The notes beneath the pieces are model-generated. The model had not been told where the DNA came from and did not search any database. It worked only from the letters and a program-made list of their open reading frames with translations. From Actinomycetes bacterium (GTDB taxonomy: Bacteria > Actinomycetota > Actinomycetes > Propionibacteriales > Propionibacteriaceae), in the NCBI GenBank assembly GCA_023458095.1, contig JAEXAS010000033.1, forward strand, positions 3,451 to 67,450: a DNA stretch of 64,000 nt, read 5' to 3'. Position numbers and translations under genes: made by a program. Below are positions 1 through 8,042 of the stretch, in pieces (the first letter of the stretch is position 1; each line of letters starts with the position of its first letter).

Positions 1-289
1 GGTGCAGCTTGGGTGAGCACGAGGCCACCACCAGGCCGTCCAGATTGTTGGCCTTGATCGCTTCGATCATGTCGCCTTGGGTGCCATCGGAGCAGGCGAA
101 GATCGGATCATCGCTGATCACCACATTCGGCTCGTCGGCCAAAGCGTCCCGGACCGCTGCCACATCGACGTAGTCGGAAATGTTGCCGCCGCAGTGGCAG
201 ATGTAGACGCCGATTCGGCGATCCTCGGGAGCCTTCTTTTCGTGCTTGGCGGGCTCGGGGGTGGCCTGCGTGGCCTCTTCCTCGCTCAT
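1..289 (-). CDS. HdrA-like oxidoreductase, N-terminal part (cut by window edge)
   Basis: The reading frame opens at an ATG whose first bases overlap the stop of the upstream hdrA-gltD gene (ATGA overlap) and runs off the window after about 96 residues. After a charged 25-residue leader it reads RRIGVYICHCGGNISDYVDV, then FACSDGTQGDMI and VVASCSPKLH. This is the N-terminal module of the heterodisulfide reductase subunit A / QmoB family, which precedes the FAD domain. It is the second HdrA-type protein of the operon and probably forms a complex with the first one and the MvhD-like subunit. Family assignment is firm. The rest of the protein and its partners lie outside the window. Confidence 0.8.
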   Translation of the reverse strand, partial: MSEEEATQATPEPAKHEKKAPEDRRIGVYICHCGGNISDYVDVAAVRDALADEPNVVISDDPIFACSDGTQGDMIEAIKANNLDGLVVASCSPKLH

Positions 290-2994
290 ACCAGCGCCTC
301 CTCTGCGAAGTGTTGGTGTTCCAAGTGGGCGGCTACCTGGGCGACGGCGGCGCCGGCGTGCAGGATCGTGTCCACGATGTCCTTGGCCCCGGCCGCGGTC
401 CCGGCCACGAAGACTCCCGGAATGTCGGTCTGTCCAGGGCTGATTTCCGAACTGGGCTCGGCGACGTAGTAGTACTCGTCCAGACCCAGCGGGGTGTCGC
501 CGAACAGCTTCTCGACATCCCGATTGGGTTGGATGCCGACGGCCAGCACCACCAGGTCGTAGCTGGCTTCGACGATGCTGCCGTCGCCGTCAATGTCCTC
601 ATAGCGCACCAGCAGATCGCCGTTGGGTTCCTCGGTGATCTTGGAGACCCGACCTTTGATGTACTGCGCCCCCATGTCCTGGGCCTGGGTGTAGAACTCC
701 TCGTACCGCTTCCCGGCGGCCCGCATGTCCATGTAGTGCATCGTCACATCGGCCAGCGGCAGCGCCCCCATGATGAGCTGGTTCTGCTTGATCGAATACA
801 TGCAGCAGAACTTCGAGCACAACGGGTTGCCCACCGTCTTGTCTCGCGAACCTGTGCAGGAGATGTAGGCGATCCGATCGGGCTGTTTACCATCGCTGGG
901 TCGCAACACCGTGTTGAACGGACGGGTGGGTGCCAGCAGCCGGTCCATCTGCATGGCGGTGATCACATTGGGGTAGGTGCCGAAGCCGTATTCGGGCTTC
1001 AGGTCGGCGGCGAAGAGCTTGTGACCGGTGGAGACCACCACCGCCCCCACGTCAACCTTGGTTGTCTTGTCGCGCTGGCTGAAGTCGATCGCGAATGCTG
1101 GGCATTTCTTCTCACACTCCTGGCATTCCGAACACACTCCGCAGTCCAGGCATGACCCGGCACCAGAGCGCATGGCTTCCTCAGCCAGTGGCGACTCGAT
1201 CTCGCTGAAGTCACCGGAGGTGGCTACCAGGTTCACTGCACCGACGACCTGATCGCGGTGGCTGATCCTGCTATGTCGGCCCAGCACGTCACGGTGCTTG
1301 GTGGTGGACAGCTTGGAGTCCTGGTCGAAACCGTCCAGGGACTCGCCGGCCAGATACCGATTCACCATGTAGGCGGCTCGGCTTCCCGATCCAACGGCGC
1401 GGGTGACCGTGGACATGCCGCTGGCGACATCACCGGCACCGAACAGCCACGGCGCCTTCGTCTGCATGGTCTTGCGGTTGGTCTGGACGCGTCCCTTGGC
1501 CACCCCGCCCAACTCGGCAAACAGGGTTTCATCAGGTTCCAGGCCCATGCAGGTGATGACCACCTCAGCCGGGTACTCGGTGACTGCGGGGGCTGCGGCC
1601 ACTGCTGGCTCGCCGTCCTTGGCAGGGGGCAGGATCTGCTCGCCGCGTACGGCGCGAGCTGCGCCCTCGGTCGTGAGCACTTCGGTGACCCGAGTCGCCA
1701 GGACGAACTTCACACCCTCAGCCTCAGCCTCGGTGTATTCCACTTCGTGGGCGGCCAGACCGCCGGGCTTGGCGGGCTCAGCGATCACGGTGGCTGTGGC
1801 AGCCCCCAGGCGAAGCGCGGTCCGTGCAGCGTTGGTGGCGACCACATCGCCACCGACCACCACGACCTGCTTGCCGGTGAGGTCCATCAGGTGACCGTTG
1901 ACAGCATCCTTCAGGAAGGGCAATCCAGCGATCACACCATCGGCGGTAGCGCCAGGGACCTCCAAGGGGAGCTGCTTGCTGGTTCCGGTGGCCAACACCA
2001 CCGCGTCGAACCCCGTGTCCTTCAGTGCCTGCAGGTCCGAAACCGGGGAGTTGCACACGATCTCCACCCCGATCGCCGTGAGGTTGGCGATGTCGGCATC
2101 CACCACATCTTTCGGCAGTCGGAACGCCGGAATCCCGTGGCGGGCCTGCCCGCCGGGGGTCTCGGCGGCTTCATAGATGGTGACCTTGTGACCTTCACGG
2201 GCCAACCGCCAGGCGGCGGTAAGCCCAGCAGGGCCGGATCCGACCACCGCTACCGACTTCCCGGTGGGTGCGGCCACCGTGACGCCAGGGCCCTCGGCCT
2301 TGCCGTAATGCTCGTCGGCCACATAGCGCTTGATCAGCCGAATCGGCACGGTGCCTTCGACCTGACCACGGGTGCAGCCGTTCTCACAGGGCGCGTAGCA
2401 GGCCCGCCCGAGCGTCCCCACCAAGGGGGTGACGTCGAGGTTGAGCTGGAAGGCCTCCTCGTACTTTCCGGTCCGGGCCAGTGACACATAGCCGTGGGCC
2501 TTGATCCCAGCCGGGCAAGCCGCGATGCACGGTGAGGTGCCCGTGCGATCCAGCACCGCCTTCTTCGGCACGGCCTGCGGGAACGGAATGTAGGCCGCGC
2601 GGCGCGGAGCCAAATCAGCATTGAACTGATCGGGCACCGCCACGGTGCATTCTTTCTGACATACGTCACAGCCGGTGCACGCCGCCCAGTCGACAAACTT
2701 GGCCTTCTCATTCACCGCGACCGTGAACGTGCCATCAGCATTTCTACTGATGTTGTCCACTTCGCTGTAGGTAAGCGTCTTGATGTTCGGGTGGTTAATC
2801 GTGGTCGACATTTTTGGCCCCGAGATACACGAGGCGCAGTCCAAGGTCGGGAAGACCTTGCTCAGCAGGATCATCCGACCCCCGACGCTGGCTTCCTTCT
2901 CGACCAGGAGCACCTGGTAACCCATATCGGCCAGCTTGATCGACGACTCCATGCCACCGATGCCGCTACCCACCACTAGGACGTCGTAGTCCAT
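286..2994 (-). CDS. HdrA-like flavoprotein with inserted GltD-type NAD(P)H oxidoreductase module
   Basis: This 902-residue flavoprotein starts at an ATG 7 nt after AAGGAG. The first 140 residues are HdrA/QmoA-like: an FAD-binding GSGIGG, the LDCASC segment (C53, C56), and a ferredoxin motif with C106, C109, C112 and C116. Residues ~145-510 resemble the glutamate synthase small subunit GltD: C156/C160, GRACYAPCENGCTRG (C199-C207), a second FAD motif VGSGPAGLTA near 251-260, and an NAD(P)H-type Rossmann fold (VVVVGGDVVATN). HdrA sequence then resumes with a cysteine cluster (CLDCGVCSECQECEKKCP), GNPLCSKFCCMYSIKQ and AGTAAGAKDIVDTILHAG. The layout suggests that NAD(P)H electrons enter through the GltD part and are passed or bifurcated by the HdrA part to a sulfur substrate or Fe-S partner. 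That role is inferred; the fold assignments are clear. Confidence 0.82.
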   Translation of the reverse strand: MDYDVLVVGSGIGGMESSIKLADMGYQVLLVEKEASVGGRMILLSKVFPTLDCASCISGPKMSTTINHPNIKTLTYSEVDNISRNADGTFTVAVNEKAKFVDWAACTGCDVCQKECTVAVPDQFNADLAPRRAAYIPFPQAVPKKAVLDRTGTSPCIAACPAGIKAHGYVSLARTGKYEEAFQLNLDVTPLVGTLGRACYAPCENGCTRGQVEGTVPIRLIKRYVADEHYGKAEGPGVTVAAPTGKSVAVVGSGPAGLTAAWRLAREGHKVTIYEAAETPGGQARHGIPAFRLPKDVVDADIANLTAIGVEIVCNSPVSDLQALKDTGFDAVVLATGTSKQLPLEVPGATADGVIAGLPFLKDAVNGHLMDLTGKQVVVVGGDVVATNAARTALRLGAATATVIAEPAKPGGLAAHEVEYTEAEAEGVKFVLATRVTEVLTTEGAARAVRGEQILPPAKDGEPAVAAAPAVTEYPAEVVITCMGLEPDETLFAELGGVAKGRVQTNRKTMQTKAPWLFGAGDVASGMSTVTRAVGSGSRAAYMVNRYLAGESLDGFDQDSKLSTTKHRDVLGRHSRISHRDQVVGAVNLVATSGDFSEIESPLAEEAMRSGAGSCLDCGVCSECQECEKKCPAFAIDFSQRDKTTKVDVGAVVVSTGHKLFAADLKPEYGFGTYPNVITAMQMDRLLAPTRPFNTVLRPSDGKQPDRIAYISCTGSRDKTVGNPLCSKFCCMYSIKQNQLIMGALPLADVTMHYMDMRAAGKRYEEFYTQAQDMGAQYIKGRVSKITEEPNGDLLVRYEDIDGDGSIVEASYDLVVLAVGIQPNRDVEKLFGDTPLGLDEYYYVAEPSSEISPGQTDIPGVFVAGTAAGAKDIVDTILHAGAAVAQVAAHLEHQHFAEEALV

Positions 2995-3030
2995 CACGGT
3001 CTCCTTGAAAATGAGGGCTGGTAGGCCCAA

Positions 3031-3510
3031 TTAGATGAACAGATTGACGTTCGACTCGTCGGCCTCACCCAGGTAGGTGGCCACACCGGCGTACTCGATG
3101 CCATCGATGAGCTCTTCCTTGGCGATGCCGAGCACGTCCATCGACATGGTGCAGGCGATCATCTTGATCCCCTGCTCCTGGGCGGTCTCAATCAATTCCG
3201 CAACAGTCATGACATTCTCGGACTTCATGACCTTCTTCATCATGACCCGACCGGCACCGCCGAAATTGAACTTCGAAATCGGCAACTTCTCGGAGTGTTT
3301 TGGCAACATTCCTGAGAACATCTTCTGAAGCCCACTGACCTGCTTTTGAACGGTGGCAGGTTGATTTTCTTTGCGAAGTGCCGAAAGTCCCCAGAAAGTG
3401 AAGAACATCGTCACCTCGTCGTCCATTGCCGCAGCTCCATTGGCAATAATGAAGGCCGCCATCAGGCGGTCATACTCTCCACTGAACACAATGATGGTCT
3501 TTTTTGACAT
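3031..3510 (-). CDS. DsrE2-type sulfur-trafficking protein (DsrE/DsrF/DrsH family)
   Basis: A 159-residue protein with the DsrE2 pattern: VFSGEYDRLMAAFIIANGA at the N-terminus, MFFTFWGLSALRK, and IACTMSMDVLGI, whose cysteine is C120, the persulfide-carrying position in this family. DsrE proteins accept and hand on sulfane sulfur, usually with TusA. It lies 36 nt upstream of hdrA-gltD and downstream of the MvhD-like gene, so all are probably one transcript. A GTG 9 nt further upstream could also serve as the start; the ATG was chosen because DsrE2 proteins begin close to this motif. Confidence 0.82.
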   Translation of the reverse strand: MSKKTIIVFSGEYDRLMAAFIIANGAAAMDDEVTMFFTFWGLSALRKENQPATVQKQVSGLQKMFSGMLPKHSEKLPISKFNFGGAGRVMMKKVMKSENVMTVAELIETAQEQGIKMIACTMSMDVLGIAKEELIDGIEYAGVATYLGEADESNVNLFI

Positions 3511-3549
3511 CGCTGTCACCAGCTTTCGCTATTGATCCGCTGTGGCCGG

Positions 3550-3978
3550 TCAGGCCGCGGAGGTATCGGCGCCGAGAGCTTTGAGACTCTCAGCGAATTC
3601 ACGCATGTAGTTGGCGAACGGCTCAGCACACACCGAACACACCGCCGCCATCTTGAGACGAGCCGGCGGGATGTTCCGGGCGGCCATCATTTCCTGCGCC
3701 TGCGCGATGATCTTCGCGGTACGCTCCGCACAATCGGGCAGATAGGAACACTCTTCACCATCGGAGGCCACGAAGACCCCGTCAAACCCCTTGTCAAGTG
3801 CGTATACCAACCAGGACGGCTTCAATCCACTGCTGCACGGCACAGCCATCGTCTGAACCGACGCCGGGTACTCCAGATGCCGGCTGCCGGCCAGATCGAT
3901 GCCGGGATCAGAGATGTTGATCGTGGAGAAGACCAGGATCCGTGGGTTGGTTACGCCTGCATCAGCTGCGGGCGCCAT
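3550..3978 (-). CDS. MvhD/FlpD-like iron-sulfur subunit
   Basis: A 142-residue protein of the family called hydrogenase iron-sulfur subunit (MvhD, FlpD, C-terminal domain of QmoB). Visible signatures are ILVFSTI at the start, a VPCSSGLKPSWLVYAL stretch (C48), DGVFVASDGEECSYLPDC (C77, C83) and CSVCAEP (C114, C117). Family members carry electrons between an oxidoreductase and HdrA through a [2Fe-2S] cluster. The N-terminal CxxC seen in methanogen MvhD is replaced here by NISDPG, so cluster ligation may differ. The start lies 3 nt after the tusA stop, which argues for translational coupling. It is the likely electron link to the two HdrA-like proteins. Confidence 0.75.
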   Translation of the reverse strand: MAPAADAGVTNPRILVFSTINISDPGIDLAGSRHLEYPASVQTMAVPCSSGLKPSWLVYALDKGFDGVFVASDGEECSYLPDCAERTAKIIAQAQEMMAARNIPPARLKMAAVCSVCAEPFANYMREFAESLKALGADTSAA

Positions 3979-3981
3979 GGC

Positions 3982-4242
3982 TTACTTCGCCTTGCGCAGG
4001 AAAAGGTTGATGGACCCAGCCTCTTCAAAGGATCCCAGGAATTCGTGACCCATCTTCTTGCACCAGGCCGGAATATCCTTCAAGGTTCCGGAATCAGTCG
4101 CGAGGACTTGCATCACATTGCCGACCGGAACGCCACCGATCTGCTTCTTTGCCGCCAGGATCGGGCCGGGGCAGGACACTCCTCGAGCATCAACTACAAC
4201 AGGAGACTCGAGAGCCTTGAGTTCTTCAACGGACGCTGACAT
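3982..4242 (-). CDS. TusA-family sulfur carrier
   Basis: An 86-residue TusA/SirA-like protein. The persulfide-binding motif is GVSCPGP with C24, followed by the typical VLATDSGTLKDIPAWCKKMGH segment and a second cysteine at 61. The ATG is preceded by AGGAG at a 9-nt distance. As the first gene of the operon it would supply or accept sulfane sulfur for DsrE2 and the Hdr-like proteins. In sulfur oxidisers and sulfate reducers TusA is linked to dissimilatory sulfur metabolism; in most other bacteria it serves tRNA thiolation or molybdopterin synthesis. The Hdr context favours a redox role here, by inference. Confidence 0.88.
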   Translation of the reverse strand: MSASVEELKALESPVVVDARGVSCPGPILAAKKQIGGVPVGNVMQVLATDSGTLKDIPAWCKKMGHEFLGSFEEAGSINLFLRKAK

Positions 4243-4648
4243 TGCCTGTAACTCCTAGTTCTGTCGGAGCCGCTTTGCTCCAACGACTTCAGGCTACACC
4301 CCGGGGGGCATCTTCTGAGTACTTTGACGTATATTTTTGAGACGATTGAACGCACCCTCCTCGCGGCCCGACGGCATGATTTTCGCAACCGCGTCGTTGC
4401 GGATTCGACGCCGGCCAGGAGCCGTCCGGAAGCCCGGTCGCAACCCAGCCCAGACACAGACGAGGGGCGAAGAGATTTCTCTCTTTCGCCCCTCGACATA
4501 GCGATGGTCGTAACCAGGTCAGTCGCTGTTCACCGAACTCGGCTCGCGCGAAGAGCGGCTGCTCCCCCCTGGGTCACTATCCACTGTAGGAAGCGCCCAG
4601 CATGCACAACAGTCCCCCAATGAGCTACAACCGCAGTCGCCCACCGGG
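4243..4648. other. Intergenic region between dprA and the tusA operon
   Basis: About 400 bases with no convincing gene. It must hold the promoter of the minus-strand tusA operon (near 4260-4350, including an AT-richer tract around 4320-4345) and the transcription end of dprA. The hairpin at 4462-4494 is the only clear structure. The short open frames on either strand show no recognisable protein pattern, and no tRNA T-loop signature is present. Confidence 0.6.
4462..4494 (-). terminator. Probable dprA terminator hairpin
   Basis: GAGGGGCGAAGAGA pairs with TCTCTTTCGCCCCTC around a 4-base loop, with one bulged T. It lies about 155 bases past the dprA stop and before the tusA promoter region. 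No long U-tract follows, as is common in high-GC actinobacteria. Confidence 0.55.
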
Positions 4649-5761
4649 TCACGGTGGCGGGGGTAGCCGCCAGGCTCCTTTCCGGTCCTGGAGGATCAGG
4701 CCGTCGTCGGCCAGTCGGCTCACCGCAGCCAGGCAGGTCGGCATGGGCACTGCCGCACGCACCGCCAGATCGCCGGCTGTGATGCTTCCACGCCCCGGGA
4801 CCATTTCGAAGACCCGCAGCACATCGGGGGGCAACTCGTCGGTAGGTCGCCACTCCCCCGCCTGGTGCGGTGGGCCGACACCGATGGGAGCCAACAGCTC
4901 CAACACCTCCTGCCCTGAGGTCACCAACACTGCTTCGGCCTCCCTGATGAGGCGATGCGGGGTGACCGAGGTCGCGCTGGTGATGGCCCCCGGCACCGCC
5001 ATCACCGGACGGTGCAACGCACCGGCCCAGGAGACCGTGTTGCGAGCGCCAGATCGTGCTGCGGCCTCCACCAGCACTACCCCTCGGCTGAGCGCGGCGA
5101 TCAGACGATTTCGGGCCAGGAACCGCACTCTGGTCGGATGTTCCCCCGGCGGTAGCTCGCTCACCAGCACCCCCGCTTCGCAAATGCGGTCAAACAAGGC
5201 CCCGTGGCCACGGGGATAGGGCCGGTCCAGGCCGCCGGCCAGGACCGCCAAGGTGGGACTTCTGCCCGCGAGTGCGCCGCGATGGGCGCAGGCATCGATT
5301 CCGTAGGCGCCACCGGATATCACCGTCCATCCGGCTTCGGAGATTTCCGCCCCCAACTCGGCAGCGACCCGCTCCCCATAACTCGAGGCCGCTCGCGATC
5401 CGACGATCGCGACGCTGCTGTTGGCCAGAGCCGTCAGCTCACCGTGTCCACGAAGCCATAGACCCAGCGGTGCGCCACCGAGTTGGTGCACGCTTTCGCA
5501 GCGGTCAAGGTCAAGCAGTGCCTCCGGCCATTCCGGGTCGCCGGGCATCACGAAGCGTTGCCCGCCGTGCCGCATCTGCGCCACCAGTTCCTCAGGGATC
5601 AGCCGTCGCGCTCGGCCGGCCAGGCCCTCGGCGTCCTTCCGGGCGGTCAGGCCCGCCCACACCTCGGCGGCGCTGAACTCCGCCAAGGCCGCATTCAACG
5701 CTGGGTGCCCCGGTTCGGCGATGGCCGCCAGGCATTGCCGCGCCACCCGCTCGGGGATCAC
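4649..5761 (-). CDS. dprA: DNA-processing protein DprA (Smf)
   Basis: A 370-residue DprA: it binds incoming single-stranded DNA during transformation and loads RecA. The Rossmann-like core is visible as VAIVGSRAASSYG, SGGAYGIDACAHRGAL, LAGGLDRPYPRGHGALF and FLARNRLIAALSRGVVLVEAAARSG, with a short winged-helix tail. A longer open frame exists upstream, but the GTG at 5761 is chosen because it follows GGAGGG by 6 nt, overlaps the comM stop (GTGA) and gives VIPERVARQC, in line with the family. It is the last gene of the yraN-comM-dprA group, a common actinobacterial arrangement whether or not the strain is competent. Confidence 0.92.
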   Translation of the reverse strand: MIPERVARQCLAAIAEPGHPALNAALAEFSAAEVWAGLTARKDAEGLAGRARRLIPEELVAQMRHGGQRFVMPGDPEWPEALLDLDRCESVHQLGGAPLGLWLRGHGELTALANSSVAIVGSRAASSYGERVAAELGAEISEAGWTVISGGAYGIDACAHRGALAGRSPTLAVLAGGLDRPYPRGHGALFDRICEAGVLVSELPPGEHPTRVRFLARNRLIAALSRGVVLVEAAARSGARNTVSWAGALHRPVMAVPGAITSATSVTPHRLIREAEAVLVTSGQEVLELLAPIGVGPPHQAGEWRPTDELPPDVLRVFEMVPGRGSITAGDLAVRAAVPMPTCLAAVSRLADDGLILQDRKGAWRLPPPP

Positions 5762-7290
5762 CGTCGCCCTCCACTGAGATCCTCGCCACGACGCATCGCC
5801 AAGGCGGTGTGCACATGGTCCAGCTGAGGATGATCGGCGCCAGCCAAGTCGGCGATGGTCCAAGCCAAGCGCAACACCTTGTCCACACCGCGCGCCGACA
5901 GCTGCCCCTTGGCCAACGCGCCGGTGAGTCGCTCCACCCCTTGGGGCTGGGGCAGCTTCTTGCGCAGCACGACACCAGGGACCTCAGCGTTGGTCTGCCA
6001 TCCCAACGGCGCCAGCCGGTGCCGCTGTCGATCGCGAGCGGCCAAGACCCGCTCGGCCACCGCCGCACTGGACTCGGCTGTTTGGGTCGCGTCCAGAATC
6101 CCTGCCCGCACCGGACGGACCCGTTGGTGGATGTCGATGCGATCCAGGATCGGACCCGACACCCGCGAGGCGTAGCGGCGCACCACCATCGGCGCGCAGC
6201 GGCAGTCTGCCCCGGGAGTGTCGGCCAATCCGCACGGACACGGATTCGCCGCCAGCACGAGCTGAAAATTGGCCGGATAGACCGCGGTGGCGGTGGCCCG
6301 AGCCAGCACCACATTGCCCGACTCCAACGGCACGCGCAGCGACTCCATGACCCGCGGGGCGAACTCGGGAGCCTCATCAAGAAAGAGCACCCCCCGATGC
6401 GCCCGCGAGATCGCCCCCGGCTGGGCGATGCCCGCGCCACCGCCCACCAGGCTGGCCAGCGATGCCGAGTGATGCGGATCGGCGAAAGGTGGCCGGCGAA
6501 TCAGGCCTCCGGCCAAGGGCACGCCGCACAGCGAGTGCACCGCGGAGACCTCCAAGGATTCCGATTCGCTCAGATCCGGCAGCACGGTGCTGAGGCGCCG
6601 AGCCAGCAGCGTCTTACCCGCTCCAGGCGGGCCATGCAGGTACAGATGATGACGGCCGGCCGCAGCCACCTCCAAAGCCCACTTGGCCTCCTCCTGTCCG
6701 GCCACATCGGCGAGATCCAGTGCGGCGGCGTCGGCCACCGCCGCCGACGCAACTCCGGCCTCGGCTGCCCGACCCGGCCCGCCGGCGAGCACCTCGCCCA
6801 GATCGGCGAGGTCCCCGACGCCGAACACCTGCAAGCCCGACACCAGACAGGCCTCCCGAAGCTGGGCGGACGGCACCACGGCGCGCTCCAAGCCTTGGGC
6901 GACCGCGGTCAGCAACAGCGGCAGCAGACCACGGACCGCACGCACCCGCCCATCCAGCCCCAGTTCGCCGAAGAGCGCCAGCGATTCCAGAGCCCGCCGA
7001 TCACAACGTCCCTGAGCCGCAGCCACGGCAGCAGCGATCCCTAGGTCGTAATGCGATCCGGCCTTGGGCAAGGTGGCCGGTGAGAGATTGATGGTCACCG
7101 GCGCCGAGGGCCAGCCGACCTGCGCCGCTGCCATCGCGGCCCGACAGCGGTCTTTGGCTTCCTTCAGGGCGGCGTCGGGCAGCCCCACCATGCGGGTGCT
7201 GGGCAGCCCAGAGCCGATCGCCACCTCAATATCGATGATCGTTCCGGCCATGCCCACCAAGGCCACGCTTCGAGCCGACGCCTGTCGCAT
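5758..7290 (-). CDS. ComM/YifB family Mg-chelatase-like AAA+ ATPase
   Basis: This 510-residue protein has the N-terminal lon-substrate-like domain (VGMAGTIIDIEVAIGSGLPSTRMVGLPDAAL), a Walker A at GPPGAGKTLLARRL, a Walker B at GVLFLDEAPEF, and the Mg-chelatase C-terminal helical domain. ComM is a hexameric helicase that promotes branch migration during natural transformation; in actinobacteria its role is less clear. It overlaps yraN by one base (TGATG) and dprA by four, so the three are translationally coupled. Confidence 0.92.
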   Translation of the reverse strand: MRQASARSVALVGMAGTIIDIEVAIGSGLPSTRMVGLPDAALKEAKDRCRAAMAAAQVGWPSAPVTINLSPATLPKAGSHYDLGIAAAVAAAQGRCDRRALESLALFGELGLDGRVRAVRGLLPLLLTAVAQGLERAVVPSAQLREACLVSGLQVFGVGDLADLGEVLAGGPGRAAEAGVASAAVADAAALDLADVAGQEEAKWALEVAAAGRHHLYLHGPPGAGKTLLARRLSTVLPDLSESESLEVSAVHSLCGVPLAGGLIRRPPFADPHHSASLASLVGGGAGIAQPGAISRAHRGVLFLDEAPEFAPRVMESLRVPLESGNVVLARATATAVYPANFQLVLAANPCPCGLADTPGADCRCAPMVVRRYASRVSGPILDRIDIHQRVRPVRAGILDATQTAESSAAVAERVLAARDRQRHRLAPLGWQTNAEVPGVVLRKKLPQPQGVERLTGALAKGQLSARGVDKVLRLAWTIADLAGADHPQLDHVHTALAMRRGEDLSGGRR

Positions 7291-7652
7291 CAGCAGATCC
7301 CCCGGCGATGATCGATACGACCTGCATCGCCACCGCTGAGCAGGACCCCAATCGCATCAAAGCGCACCGCACCAACAGCGCGGTCTTGCTCCCGCAGCCA
7401 ATACAAGGCCAACTCACGAAGCTTGCTCACCTTGCTGGCCGTGATGGCCTCCACCGGCAGTCCGAAAGCAGTGCTGGTCCGGGTCTTCACCTCGCAAATC
7501 ACGACCACGGGGCTACGTCCAGGCTCGACGGCGATGATGTCGAGTTCCCCTGCCGGACAGCGCCAATTCCGTTGAAGAATGCGCCAACCCAGTCCCGTCA
7601 GGTGCGCGGCAGCCAGGTCCTCCCCGGCATGCCAAACCTCGTTCTTGTCCAC
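7290..7652 (-). CDS. YraN family putative endonuclease (UPF0102)
   Basis: A 120-residue protein with the nuclease-like pattern GEDLAAAHLTGLGWRIL, CPAGELDIIAVE, VVICEVKTRTS and ITASKVSKLRELA, matching the E-x-D...E-x-K arrangement of restriction-endonuclease-like folds. The start is GTG. The function of YraN is not established; it is nearly always beside rnhB, comM or dprA, as here. Confidence 0.88.
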   Translation of the reverse strand: MDKNEVWHAGEDLAAAHLTGLGWRILQRNWRCPAGELDIIAVEPGRSPVVVICEVKTRTSTAFGLPVEAITASKVSKLRELALYWLREQDRAVGAVRFDAIGVLLSGGDAGRIDHRRGIC

Positions 7653-7730
7653 TGTCGACCACCTCCGGTGGTGACTATCGGCATCCCGACCGGTGACCGG
7701 TCAGGGCAGCCGCAGCCTGTGGACAACCCC

Positions 7731-8042
7731 CTACAGCTGGTCGGGGACTCTCAGGTCGTTGTGCACGATCTCTTCGATCGACACATCCCGGAAAGTCAAG
7801 ACCTTGGCGCTCTTCACGAAGCGGGCCGGACGGAACATGTCCCATACCCAGGCGTCGCCCATCGACACCTCGTAGTAGACGTCGCCGCCCTCGGTGCGAA
7901 CCTTGAGATCTACCGCATTGCACAGGTAGAACCGTCGCTCGGTCTCCACCGCATAGGTGAAGATGCCCACGACATCCTTGTATTCCCGGTAGAGAGCCAG
8001 TTCGAGATCCGACTCGTACTGCTCCAGGTCTTCGGCGCTCAT
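7731..8042 (-). CDS. DUF2469 family protein
   Basis: A 103-residue acidic protein beginning MSAEDLEQYESDLELALYRE and containing VVGIFTYAVETERRFYLCN and DVYYEVSMGDAWVWDMFRP, a strongly conserved actinobacterial family of unknown function. Its ATG overlaps the rnhB stop by 4 nt, and it is conserved between rnhB and yraN in many actinobacteria. Confidence 0.9.
   Translation of the reverse strand: MSAEDLEQYESDLELALYREYKDVVGIFTYAVETERRFYLCNAVDLKVRTEGGDVYYEVSMGDAWVWDMFRPARFVKSAKVLTFRDVSIEEIVHNDLRVPDQL

Noticed and set aside
4500..4648. Possible tRNA or small RNA between dprA and its hairpin
   Set aside because: No T-loop or acceptor pairing could be found on either strand.
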